Positions 7,790-15,436 of a stretch of DNA of 23,730 nt are shown here, in pieces. The stretch comes from an uncultured Muribaculaceae bacterium (lineage in GTDB: Bacteria; Bacteroidota; Bacteroidia; Bacteroidales; Muribaculaceae): contig CAJTKG010000039.1 of the NCBI GenBank assembly GCA_910576935.1, forward strand, positions 1-23,730, read 5' to 3'. The first letter of the stretch is position 1. Every line of letters begins with the position of its first letter. The translations under genes and the position numbers were made by a program. Under the pieces are notes generated by a model, which saw only the letters and a program-made list of their open reading frames with translations, did not search any database and had not been told where the DNA came from.

Positions 7790-10330
7790 TCATTTTACTA
7801 TAAGTTTGGCAGTGCTTATGCCTTCGACAGTCTCGACATCTAAGAGGTATATGCCCGGTGTTGCCGGAGCGGCGACGCTGACATTGTCGGCGTTGTCAAA
7901 TTCGGCTGATGTGACGACTGCGCCGTTGAGGCCATAGACATTAACAGCCTTGACACCGGTAGCCTTGATAGTGAAGTCGCTTGACGCTTCGACGGGATTG
8001 GGGCTGACCGCCAACACATTGCTGTCGGCTATGACGCTTTCGACGCCGTCGCTGAAATTGTCATATTCGGCATATATGTCGTGGAGCGTGAATGTCTGTG
8101 TGCCGCGGTATTCAGAGGCACGTTTGGTCGTAAACTTGATATAGCTGAATGACAGAGGATAGATTATGAGGTCCTTGGGGTCGCCGACAGAGCTGACGGG
8201 GATTTCGAGTTTTACGCGTTCGTTGGCTGCAAAGCCTTCGCCGTTGTTGTCGAATGTGAGAACTGTGGCTTTGGCTGCGTCGGCGGTTTTGAGATCGATG
8301 AGTATTCGTTCGACAGGTATCGATGTCGTGAATTCGATGAAGAGACGGTCGGGCAGGCTATAAAAACGGTGAGCCTTGGTCAGCGTGACAGAGGCGTCGC
8401 GGGGAGTGCCGTAGCTGTATGACACGACGCCGTTGTCGCCCATCGATACTTTTGTCATGCCCGATGCTCCTTTGACCGTCCAGCCATCCCAGGCGGCCAG
8501 TGACAGGATTGCTTTGTCTGCGATCTCGACGGTTACATCGGCACGGTCAGAGAATTCGCCGATGCTGCCGGTTATTGTAGTCGTTCCTTCTTTCAAGGCT
8601 TTGAGCACGCCGTTGGCGTCGATGCTGACTATGCTCGGGTCAGCGACGCTCCACTCGAGTGAGGCCGGGTTATAGGTGTATGTCACATCACCGATGTTGG
8701 CAGTGACTTCGATAGGATATTCGCGCGTAGCGTCGATCAGGAGTGATTTGATGCGTAGGCCCATTGCAGCCTCCATGATGTCGATTTTCTTGCTGACGGT
8801 TATGCCGTTATATTCGGCCGTGAGCATGCCTGACGCAGGTTTGCCGGCGGCTGTGAACATTGAACCGTCGCAGCTGCCGAGGCTCGGATCGCATGAGAGG
8901 GTGAAGCCGTTGAGATCGTAATCGACTACTGCGCCGTATTTGTTATAGGCGATGATTGTGGGCTCGAATGATGAGTAGATGGGAGCCTTAAGTTCGGGGT
9001 CGTTAAACTCGATGCGGGCCACGGCGTCATCGTCTTCGGGAGCGATAGAGTAAATAAGCCAGCCGTTGGCGACGGCTCGGGGTTGGCTCTCTGTTGTCTT
9101 GTTGATGACAGCACCGTTGACAAACATCTCGGCCGAGCCGCCGGCATCGAAGTTAGCCATATTCTGACAGCCGAAATAGCGTGCGATCTCACACATTTTT
9201 GTGGTGTTGCATCCTGCCGAGAGACCGTAGACGGGGTCGGTTGATTTGTCTATAACAATGATATATAGTGTTTTGCCGTCGGCAGAAGTGCCATAACCGG
9301 TGCGCGAATAGACCTGACTGTTGTATGCCTCGTTGGTGTTGTGGGCGGTCAGTTCTCCACCGCGCATCACAAGCGCGTTGCCGCCGACTGCCTGCTCGAT
9401 AAGCGGAGTCACTTCGTCGGTGCTGCCGGGATTATATGTCCAGGTATATTTCAGCGTCACCTTGTCGCCGGGGGTAAGGGCGGCGATGGCTGATCGGTTG
9501 GCTCCGCGGCCGACAAGAGCGAGGTCGTGGTCGCCGAGAGTGCCGTGGCCGGCGTCGGTGCGGACCTCGACGACATCGAGCACGATGTCGCGGCCACTGT
9601 TCCAGTCTTCGCCTTCGGCGAGATCGAGAATAACTTCTGTGGCGTCGTTGGCCGGGTCGAAGTCATAGTTGTTGTTTGCATCGATCAGTATCGGCATAAA
9701 CTCGCGGCTCGGACCGTAGAACGAGTTGTACATGCACAGCTCGTCGTCGTGGATGCCTTTGTTAACCTGATGCACTTCGAGTGAGCCGATTTTGTCATTG
9801 CTGACTTTGATCGATGATGTGCAGTAGTCGACATACATAGTCTTGTCATACGACATGCCGACCACACCCGTGCGCATAGTGCCGCCGTCCCATTGGTCGC
9901 GGTGTTGGTTTGACTCGACGACGATTTTACCGTTACGTACACTTGCGTTGCGGGCTGTGCCGTTATAGGTTTTGTTTTCGCGCTGAGAGGCCACGACCCA
10001 GAAGTTGGCGTTGGCGCCGGCGAGCGCTCTGTGGCCTTCGTGAGACTGACGTTTTGCAGCGGCCGCAAGCCCTTCGGTGCCTTTCGACAGCTCATTGGCC
10101 GTAGTGGTCTCGATGCGGTTGTAGGGATTGTTGAGATCGACCATCAGAAGGTTGACGTTTAACGGATAGGATGGCAGACGCAGACGTTTGTAGTGTATAC
10201 CCGGGCCGATCTCCTGTTCGATCAAGCGGTCTATCTGATAGTCTTTGCCTTCGAGATTGACGGTTTCGGCATTTGCCGTTCCAAAAAAGAAACATGCCGG
10301 AAGTACTAAAGTGAGTAGTTTTTTATTCAT
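7790..10330 (-). CDS. Phosphodiester glycosidase (NAGPA/DUF2233 family) with Big_2 and T9SS sorting domains, copy 1
   Basis: This 846-residue protein belongs to the family of the human uncovering enzyme, which removes GlcNAc from GlcNAc-alpha-1-phosphate diesters. A signal peptide (about 1-21) precedes a long NAGPA region (about 55-428). Family marks are SRTGYGTSADGKTLYIIVID (342-361), FDAGGSAEM (394-402) and PRAVANG (417-423). The usual DGGGS reads DAGGS here. A Big_2 Ig-like domain follows (roughly 535-605, with VSIDANGVLKALKEGTTTI), then a jelly-roll and a T9SS type A sorting domain with SPNP. It is the first gene of the putative five-gene series, preceded by a TATCTTTG promoter element. 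It is paralogous to 10575-13112. The natural substrate is unknown; teichoic acid linkage units or phosphoglycans are candidates. Confidence 0.9.
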   Translation of the reverse strand: MNKKLLTLVLPACFFFGTANAETVNLEGKDYQIDRLIEQEIGPGIHYKRLRLPSYPLNVNLLMVDLNNPYNRIETTTANELSKGTEGLAAAAKRQSHEGHRALAGANANFWVVASQRENKTYNGTARNASVRNGKIVVESNQHRDQWDGGTMRTGVVGMSYDKTMYVDYCTSSIKVSNDKIGSLEVHQVNKGIHDDELCMYNSFYGPSREFMPILIDANNNYDFDPANDATEVILDLAEGEDWNSGRDIVLDVVEVRTDAGHGTLGDHDLALVGRGANRSAIAALTPGDKVTLKYTWTYNPGSTDEVTPLIEQAVGGNALVMRGGELTAHNTNEAYNSQVYSRTGYGTSADGKTLYIIVIDKSTDPVYGLSAGCNTTKMCEIARYFGCQNMANFDAGGSAEMFVNGAVINKTTESQPRAVANGWLIYSIAPEDDDAVARIEFNDPELKAPIYSSFEPTIIAYNKYGAVVDYDLNGFTLSCDPSLGSCDGSMFTAAGKPASGMLTAEYNGITVSKKIDIMEAAMGLRIKSLLIDATREYPIEVTANIGDVTYTYNPASLEWSVADPSIVSIDANGVLKALKEGTTTITGSIGEFSDRADVTVEIADKAILSLAAWDGWTVKGASGMTKVSMGDNGVVSYSYGTPRDASVTLTKAHRFYSLPDRLFIEFTTSIPVERILIDLKTADAAKATVLTFDNNGEGFAANERVKLEIPVSSVGDPKDLIIYPLSFSYIKFTTKRASEYRGTQTFTLHDIYAEYDNFSDGVESVIADSNVLAVSPNPVEASSDFTIKATGVKAVNVYGLNGAVVTSAEFDNADNVSVAAPATPGIYLLDVETVEGISTAKLIVK

Positions 10331-10400
10331 ACGGTTTAGATTTGGTTTCAGTTTCAGCGTGATTGATGTATAATTGATAAATAAAAAGTATATTTAACCA

Positions 10401-10408
10401 CAAAGATA
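10401..10408 (-). promoter_or_regulatory. -7 promoter element for the glycosidase-propeller-amidase operon
   Basis: The minus strand reads TATCTTTG, an exact TAnnTTTG match, 71 nt upstream of the glycosidase ATG at 10330. It would give a leader of roughly 60-65 nt. No clear -33 TTTG is visible. The surrounding AT-rich DNA and the terminator just beyond (10526-10553) support a separate transcription unit starting here. Confidence 0.6.
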
Positions 10409-10525
10409 TGCTAAAGATGTGTAATTCTATCTTAAAATAAGTTAAATAGATGATGTGCGGGAATGATATGGGCTGTCTTCAAGGTTAATTAACAAATGTT
10501 ATGACGTATTTAGTCAAAACAAACA

Positions 10526-10553
10526 AGGGCCACACCAATAATGGCGCAGCCCT
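10526..10553. terminator. Intrinsic terminator after the upstream phosphodiester glycosidase
   Basis: A 12-bp stem with three G-T wobbles closes on a 4-nt loop. On the minus strand it starts AGGGC, ends GCCCT and is followed by a T-rich run (TGTTTGTTTTG). It lies 22 nt after the stop codon of the 10575-13112 gene and separates that gene from the downstream operon. The plus strand also continues GTTTT, so it may work both ways. Confidence 0.8.
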
Positions 10554-10574
10554 GTTTTAATACAGAAGGATGTA

Positions 10575-13112
10575 TTATCTTACGATAAGTTTTGCGGTTC
10601 TGACACCTGTATCAACCTTGACAGTTACCAGGTATATCCCCGCTGCAGACGGAGCCGTGAAATTGCAGCCGGCCGATGTCGAGATCATGGAGCCCGAGAG
10701 GGTAAAGACTGAAATTTCGGCTTCTAAGCCTATGTTGCCGACATTTACCGTCGAGCCTGCGGTGACGGGATTGGGGGAGAGTGTCAATTTAAGGTCATCA
10801 CGGCCGACGATGTCGTCGACGGCGCCGGCGCCATTATAGTGTGCCGTGAGGTCACCGAGTTTTATGCTGTGTTCGCCTTTGGCTGTAACGTTTTTGTTGA
10901 GCGATATCTTGAGTGTCTTTACAGTCAGCGGATATGTGGCCATGTCGAGCGGGTCGCCGGCCGCGCTGATCGGGAACTCGATTGCGTTTTCCGTGCCTAC
11001 GGCAAAGTCGCCGTCTTCCGGACCTTTGACAATCACCTGGTTGGCTTTGGCATGATTGCGGGTGCGCATGTCGAGTGTGACGCTTGAGATGGCGGCGCTT
11101 GATGTGAACGAGAACGTGATTTTGTCGGGCAGGCTGTAGAAGTCAAAATCTTTTGTCAGCGTTATGGCGGGGTCGCGCGGGCTGCCGAAGTTAAACGAGA
11201 GTGTGCCGTCGGCACTGAGTGTCGTGCCTGAAATGCCGCTTGCACCTTTGGCTGTCCATTGATCCCACGACGGGGCCGTCATAGTGATATCGTCGGGAAT
11301 CTCGACCGTCACGGTTGTCTGATCGGTGAAGCGGCCTATTGTGCCTGTCAGGGTCGTACTGCCGTTTTTAAGACCTTTGAGCACGCCGTCGGCGTCAATG
11401 GTCGCCACGGTCGGGTCTTCGATGGTCCAGTCGATTGTCGCGGGGTCGATATTAAAGATACCGTTGTCTGATGTGGCTGTCATTTCGACGGGATAGCTGC
11501 GGCGCGAGTCGATAAGTACCGGTTTGAGCCTGAGACCGAGTTGAGCCTCAACCACAGTGATGTCTTTTGAGGCGGAGGCCTGGCCGAATGTGGCTGTCAG
11601 CTTGCCGGTAGCGGCATGGTCGCCTGCCGTGTAGCGGTTGCCGTCGCATGTGCCTATAGCTTCTTCGCATGTAAAGACGACGTCTTTGACATCGTGGTCG
11701 ATGAGTGAGCCGTATTTGTTGTAACCCAAAATTTTCGGAGATGATGTCGATAGGTTGGGCACGGTGATGTCTACATCGTCAAACTCGATGCGTGTGATGA
11801 CGTCGTCGGCGGGAGCAGTGTCATAGACCATCATGCCGTTGGCGACAGCGCGCGGATATGACTCGGTGGTCTTGTTGATTACTTTGCCTTCTATGAGCAT
11901 CTGGGCCGAGCCGCCGCCGTCGAATCCTGTGAGATTGACACACCCGAAGTGTTTCATGATGTAGCACTCTTCTTCAGTGGTGACACCTATGCTGGTGCCC
12001 CATTTGGGATCGGGCACTTTGTCGATTGTGATGACATATAGAGTCTTGCCGTCGGCTGATGAACCGTAAGCGGTGCGTGAATATACCATCTTGTTGTAGT
12101 TGTCGGTATAATTGTAGTCTTCGAGGATGCCGTTGCGCATGAGTATCGTATTGCCGGCGACGAGCTCGACAAGTTCCGGGCGTGAACCGTCGGCATATGA
12201 CGTCCAGCCGTGGTCGACAGTGACTTTGTCGCCGGGAACGAGTTTGGCGAGATTCTCTTTGTTGAATCCGCGGCCGACCAGAGCGAGGTCATAGTCGCCG
12301 AGTGTGCCGGTGCCGGCATCGGCCTTGACTTCTTTGACTGTGCATTTCATCGGGCGTCCCGCCATCCATTGTTCGCCTTCGTCAATGTCGAGATATACTT
12401 CGGTGCATTGTCCTTCGACGATTCGCCAGTGAGCTACACCTGCTTCGTCATAGACATCTACGGGCTGGAATTTTTTGTCGCGTCCGAAGAAATGATTGTA
12501 GAGTGTTATTTCGTCAGGATGTACGACTTTATTACATTGAAAAAATTCAGGCGAGCCTATCTTGTCGTTGATGATGTGTCCTTCCCATCTCATGTGGTCG
12601 ATGACGGCGGTCTTTTTTGAGTCGATGGCTGCAATGGCCGGTGTTTCCCACCACCATACGTCCCACGTGTTTGTGGTTTCGGTTATTATCTCACCGTTGC
12701 GCATACTGCCTCCGAGCTGTGCACCCATGATGAGGTCTTCCCACGGGCGTTGGCCGGTAACAATCCAGAAATTGGCATTGGCGCCTCCGACGACACGTTT
12801 TTCGTCGGTAGTGTAGCGCACGGCGGCGCTCTCGAGGAGTTCGGTCTGGCACAGTTGCTCGCCGCTCTGCATGTTCTCGACCGTATTGTATTCGTTGTTC
12901 AGGTCGATGACCATGAGGTTGAAGTTCAGAGGAAAATCAGGCATGCGGTATCGCATGTATGTAGTGCCCGGACCGATATCGCGTTTGAGCATAAGCCGCG
13001 CGTCGTATGTCTTGTCTTTGATGGTGATCTGTTCGATAGTCTGTGATGAGGCCAATGGTGCACATGCAAACGCAAAAGCTGCGGTCAATGCAATAGTAGA
13101 TTTCAATTTCAT
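10575..13112 (-). CDS. Phosphodiester glycosidase (NAGPA/DUF2233 family) with Big_2 and T9SS sorting domains, copy 2
   Basis: This 845-residue paralogue of the 7790-10330 protein has the same domain order. A signal peptide (about 1-23) precedes the NAGPA region (about 60-430), with SRTAYGSSADGKTLYVITID (345-364), GFDGGGSAQM (396-405) and PRAVANG (420-426). A Big_2 domain with ATIDADGVLKGLKNGSTTL, a jelly-roll and a T9SS type A sorting domain follow, the last opening LTLSPNP and ending TAKLIVR. The DGGGS loop is intact, unlike copy 1. The enzyme probably hydrolyses sugar-1-phosphate diesters at the cell surface or in the medium. The gene stands alone, with a good promoter at 13139-13170 and a terminator at 10526-10553. 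It can therefore be expressed independently of the amidase operon. Confidence 0.9.
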   Translation of the reverse strand: MKLKSTIALTAAFAFACAPLASSQTIEQITIKDKTYDARLMLKRDIGPGTTYMRYRMPDFPLNFNLMVIDLNNEYNTVENMQSGEQLCQTELLESAAVRYTTDEKRVVGGANANFWIVTGQRPWEDLIMGAQLGGSMRNGEIITETTNTWDVWWWETPAIAAIDSKKTAVIDHMRWEGHIINDKIGSPEFFQCNKVVHPDEITLYNHFFGRDKKFQPVDVYDEAGVAHWRIVEGQCTEVYLDIDEGEQWMAGRPMKCTVKEVKADAGTGTLGDYDLALVGRGFNKENLAKLVPGDKVTVDHGWTSYADGSRPELVELVAGNTILMRNGILEDYNYTDNYNKMVYSRTAYGSSADGKTLYVITIDKVPDPKWGTSIGVTTEEECYIMKHFGCVNLTGFDGGGSAQMLIEGKVINKTTESYPRAVANGMMVYDTAPADDVITRIEFDDVDITVPNLSTSSPKILGYNKYGSLIDHDVKDVVFTCEEAIGTCDGNRYTAGDHAATGKLTATFGQASASKDITVVEAQLGLRLKPVLIDSRRSYPVEMTATSDNGIFNIDPATIDWTIEDPTVATIDADGVLKGLKNGSTTLTGTIGRFTDQTTVTVEIPDDITMTAPSWDQWTAKGASGISGTTLSADGTLSFNFGSPRDPAITLTKDFDFYSLPDKITFSFTSSAAISSVTLDMRTRNHAKANQVIVKGPEDGDFAVGTENAIEFPISAAGDPLDMATYPLTVKTLKISLNKNVTAKGEHSIKLGDLTAHYNGAGAVDDIVGRDDLKLTLSPNPVTAGSTVNVGNIGLEAEISVFTLSGSMISTSAGCNFTAPSAAGIYLVTVKVDTGVRTAKLIVR

Positions 13113-13138
13113 GGTTGAGATTTATATGGTTTTGCCTG

Positions 13139-13170
13139 CAAACTTAGGCAAATAATTCCATACAGGCAAA
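13139..13170 (-). promoter_or_regulatory. Promoter with overlapping inverted repeats for phosphodiester glycosidase copy 2
   Basis: On the minus strand a -33 TTTG (13170-13167) is followed after 20 nt by TAAGTTTG (13146-13139), an exact Bacteroidetes -7 element. The start codon is at 13112, so the leader is about 20 nt. A 7-bp inverted repeat, TTTGCCT/AGGCAAA (13131-13137 and 13146-13152), spans the -7 element. A related pair, CAGGCA/TGCCTG (13163-13168 and 13178-13183), overlaps the -33 element. These could be operator half-sites. Confidence 0.7.
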
Positions 13171-13247
13171 AAAACAATGCCTGAAGAACTGATGTAACAC
13201 TGATGAAATGCCGGCAGTCACCCCGATCGATATGACCGGTTATATCG

Positions 13248-14591
13248 TCACCGGACCATTGGCTTGGATACGGTTGTCAAAAAAATACTGTAATATACAG
13301 GTATATAGCATATTTTCCCATCACATTCTACCTTGCGGTTGTTTGAAATCACATATGCTTGTCCGACGTTATATTCATCATTCGATACGAAACGACTGAT
13401 AGCTACATGGCGTTTGTAGTCTTTGCCTGATTTGACTACAATCGGCACAGCCGACAGCGTCGAATAATCATCTATAAGAAAATCGACTTCCCCGCGACTA
13501 CGGTTGTCGTAATAGAACAGACTGTTATCGTTTGCCGCCAACTGACAGGCTACAGCACATTCATAGACCGATCCGAGATTTATACCCGACTCACTGTTCA
13601 GGACGGGTGCGGGATTGTTACGATAGAGTGCTGAAGTGAGTAGTCCGGGATCATTGAAATATAGCTTCAGCAGGTTTTTATGTTCAGTTTCAACTAAAGG
13701 AAATTTAGGATTGGAAATAGCTTTGACCTCCAACGCTATGCCCGAACTGATAAGATATTCGATTTCTTCCTCATAATCTGACGAACGTTTACCCGATACA
13801 TTCTCGATATCCCTATACACCACTCGCTTTTTCTTGTTTTCCATATTGGAGGGAATCAGATTGTATATGCGGCCTATTTTCAGAGAGTGGCGTTTATCGT
13901 ATTTCGCGGCGTCAAGTTTGTATAGTTCGGCGATGGTCAGTTGTATGGCGCGTACTTTTATTAGATCACGTGTCTCAAGATGTTTATTGACCGCTTCCGG
14001 CATACCGCCAACCAGCAGATAACGTTTATAGAGTTCCATCAGTCTGTTATGGACGCCTTCCGGCATACTATTGTAGCTGTTGAAGTTGATGCGCATCTCA
14101 TCTATTGCTTGGCGTCCAAAGTCATTCGCAATGAGAAATTCTTCAAAATCAAGGGGATACATTTTTAGAATATCAATGCTCCCGAGGGGCACGGATGCAG
14201 ACTTTTTCAATGTCACGCCGAGTAGAGAGCCGCTTGCCACGTAGCGGTATCTGCCTTCTTCGCGCAAAAACTTAATCAACGTAAGTAATTGTGGATACTC
14301 TTGTATTTCATCCAGAAAAATCAAGGTGTCGGAAGCGTCGCCGAGTTGCTTTGAGGTAAATGCGGCGAGAGCCATATAAAATTCGTTTGTAGTGCGCACA
14401 TTATCGAATATACGCGACCCTTCGGCATCTTCAATCAAATTTATCTCAACCACATTCTTGAAATATTGTGTAGAGCAGTGACGTATTATATATGATTTTC
14501 CTGTTTGCCGTGCGCCTGTTACGACCAGTACTTTGTCACTTTCAGACTTAAAATAGTCATTGATAATCGGCTCTATCTTTCTAAAAAGCAT
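13248..14591 (-). CDS. AAA+ ATPase with C-terminal DUF4143 domain
   Basis: This 447-residue cytosolic protein belongs to the widespread ATP-binding family with an N-terminal AAA domain and a C-terminal DUF4143 (restriction-endonuclease-like fold). Walker A is GARQTGKS (26-33), Walker B is LIFLDE (90-95), and a sensor-like ASGSLLGV follows at 119-126. The C-terminal domain carries RGEVDFLI (366-373) and then PIVVKSG (383-389). Relatives usually read PIEVKSG there, so the glutamate of the PD-(D/E)xK-like motif appears to be Val385 (codon GTA at 13437-13439). The family's biological role is not established. The gene is more AT-rich than its neighbours, which suggests later acquisition. A TATATTTG element and four regular repeats lie directly upstream, so self-regulation is possible. 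Confidence 0.88.
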   Translation of the reverse strand: MLFRKIEPIINDYFKSESDKVLVVTGARQTGKSYIIRHCSTQYFKNVVEINLIEDAEGSRIFDNVRTTNEFYMALAAFTSKQLGDASDTLIFLDEIQEYPQLLTLIKFLREEGRYRYVASGSLLGVTLKKSASVPLGSIDILKMYPLDFEEFLIANDFGRQAIDEMRINFNSYNSMPEGVHNRLMELYKRYLLVGGMPEAVNKHLETRDLIKVRAIQLTIAELYKLDAAKYDKRHSLKIGRIYNLIPSNMENKKKRVVYRDIENVSGKRSSDYEEEIEYLISSGIALEVKAISNPKFPLVETEHKNLLKLYFNDPGLLTSALYRNNPAPVLNSESGINLGSVYECAVACQLAANDNSLFYYDNRSRGEVDFLIDDYSTLSAVPIVVKSGKDYKRHVAISRFVSNDEYNVGQAYVISNNRKVECDGKICYIPVYYSIFLTTVSKPMVR

Positions 14592-14619
14592 ATATTCAGA
14601 TGATTAAATACGGTTGATT

Positions 14620-14731
14620 ACACTTTTCAATCCTTTTTGACCCTGCAAATATACACTTTTCAATCCAAAACAACAATATATATCACGCTTTTCAATCTTT
14701 TTTTACCCCTGAAACATACACTTTTCAATCC
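14620..14731. repeat. Four direct repeats with a 33-bp period (iteron-like array)
   Basis: The core CTTTTCAATC occurs at 14623, 14656, 14688 and 14721, spaced 33, 32 and 33 bp, with a preceding AC(A/G) in all four. Copies 1 and 3 also share the following stretch (T-run, ACCC, TG, then AAATAT or AAACAT), so the array looks like a decayed tandem repeat of about 33 bp, near three DNA turns. It fills the gap between the ATPase start codon and the divergent gene's promoter. It may be a set of protein-binding sites. Confidence 0.85.
14646..14653 (-). promoter_or_regulatory. -7 promoter element for the AAA+ ATPase gene, inside the repeat array
   Basis: The minus strand reads TATATTTG, an exact TAnnTTTG match, 54 nt upstream of the ATPase ATG. 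It lies between the first and second CTTTTCAATC repeats, so repeat 1 falls in the leader and repeats 2-4 fall upstream. A protein bound to the array would interfere with or guide transcription from here. No convincing -33 element is seen. Confidence 0.55.
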
Positions 14732-14756
14732 CGATCGCGGGTAAATCAACTGAAAT

Positions 14757-14786
14757 TTTCCGTATATGAAAAAAACGCTATATTTG
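14757..14786 (+). promoter_or_regulatory. Promoter for the small secreted protein gene
   Basis: A TATATTTG at 14779-14786 matches the Bacteroidetes -7 consensus exactly. A TTTC at 14757-14760, one base off TTTG, precedes it by 18 nt. The start codon of the downstream gene is at 14836, giving a leader of about 40 nt. The last repeat of the array ends about 48 bp upstream of the -7 element, so one binding protein could affect both divergent genes. Confidence 0.65.
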
Positions 14787-14835
14787 CATATCGAAATCAG
14801 ACATAGGTTTATCGCCAACAAACAGCAGTTGTTTT

Positions 14836-15354
14836 ATGAAAAAGATTATCGCAGTTTTTGTATTATTGATTATGACGTCGTTCGGTATGGGCGCCGCCGA
14901 TACTGAAATTTACAAACCCGACCGGTCTCCGTTGAAAATCACGTCCTGGAATCAGCTTAAAGGTGTTCCTCTCCGGCTCGAGGTATATGGACTTTATGAT
15001 AACGGCAAACTCGTCAACAGTTTTTATCCGTCAAAACAGGGTTTTAACGAAGGGGGAATTCTGACAAACGAATTCGGCGGTCTCAAATGGTATAAACTCG
15101 TGCAGGGAAATGACCCGATACGCCGTCTTTTTGATGCTCGCGTCAGTGGTCTGACCCTTTATACTTCCAGTCCCGAAGAAGATATTACGTACATCAGGAT
15201 ACTTGAAGTCGGTAAGACCGGCGGCGACTGGTTGCTGCTTACGGTCGACAACCGTAACACCTATCGTTGGTTTGTGATTGACATGGACTCTTTTAACCGC
15301 GTTGCCGCCCAACGTAAATCAGCCCCCGCGAAAACTGCGCGAACCCCGAAATAA
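14836..15354 (+). CDS. Small secreted protein of unknown function
   Basis: I do not recognise a family for this 172-residue protein. A signal peptide is clear: MKKIIAVFVLLIMTSFGMGA, cleaving near residue 20. The mature part is rich in aromatic residues and short beta-strand-like stretches (LRLEVYGLYDNGKLVNSFYP, GGDWLLLTVDNRNTYRWFVI) and has no cysteine. This suggests a compact beta fold that binds something and is not an obvious enzyme. The C-terminus is basic and low in complexity (QRKSAPAKTARTPK). There is no lipobox and no T9SS domain, so a periplasmic location is likely. The gene stands alone between a promoter and a terminator shared with gldN, and is divergent from the AAA+ ATPase. Confidence 0.75.
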   Translation: MKKIIAVFVLLIMTSFGMGAADTEIYKPDRSPLKITSWNQLKGVPLRLEVYGLYDNGKLVNSFYPSKQGFNEGGILTNEFGGLKWYKLVQGNDPIRRLFDARVSGLTLYTSSPEEDITYIRILEVGKTGGDWLLLTVDNRNTYRWFVIDMDSFNRVAAQRKSAPAKTARTPK

Positions 15355-15380
15355 TCCCGGGAGTTCTTATATAGAAAGGT

Positions 15381-15414
15381 AACGGGCTGAGAGTTCTATA
15401 TCTCTCAGCCCGTT
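15381..15414. terminator. Bidirectional terminator between the small secreted protein gene and gldN
   Basis: A perfect 13-bp stem (15381-15393 with 15402-15414) encloses an 8-nt loop. It lies 26 nt past the plus-strand gene and 22 nt past the gldN stop codon, as expected for convergent genes. The flanking T-tracts are short (GTTTG on the plus strand, GTTACC on the minus strand), but the stem is very stable. Confidence 0.8.
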
Positions 15415-15436
15415 TGTGATATCCATGCCGTTGATT

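Noticed and set aside
14620..14731. CRISPR array
   Set aside because: The conserved core is only 10-14 bp, intervening stretches are partly similar to each other, and no cas genes are present. Iteron-like or decayed tandem repeat fits better.
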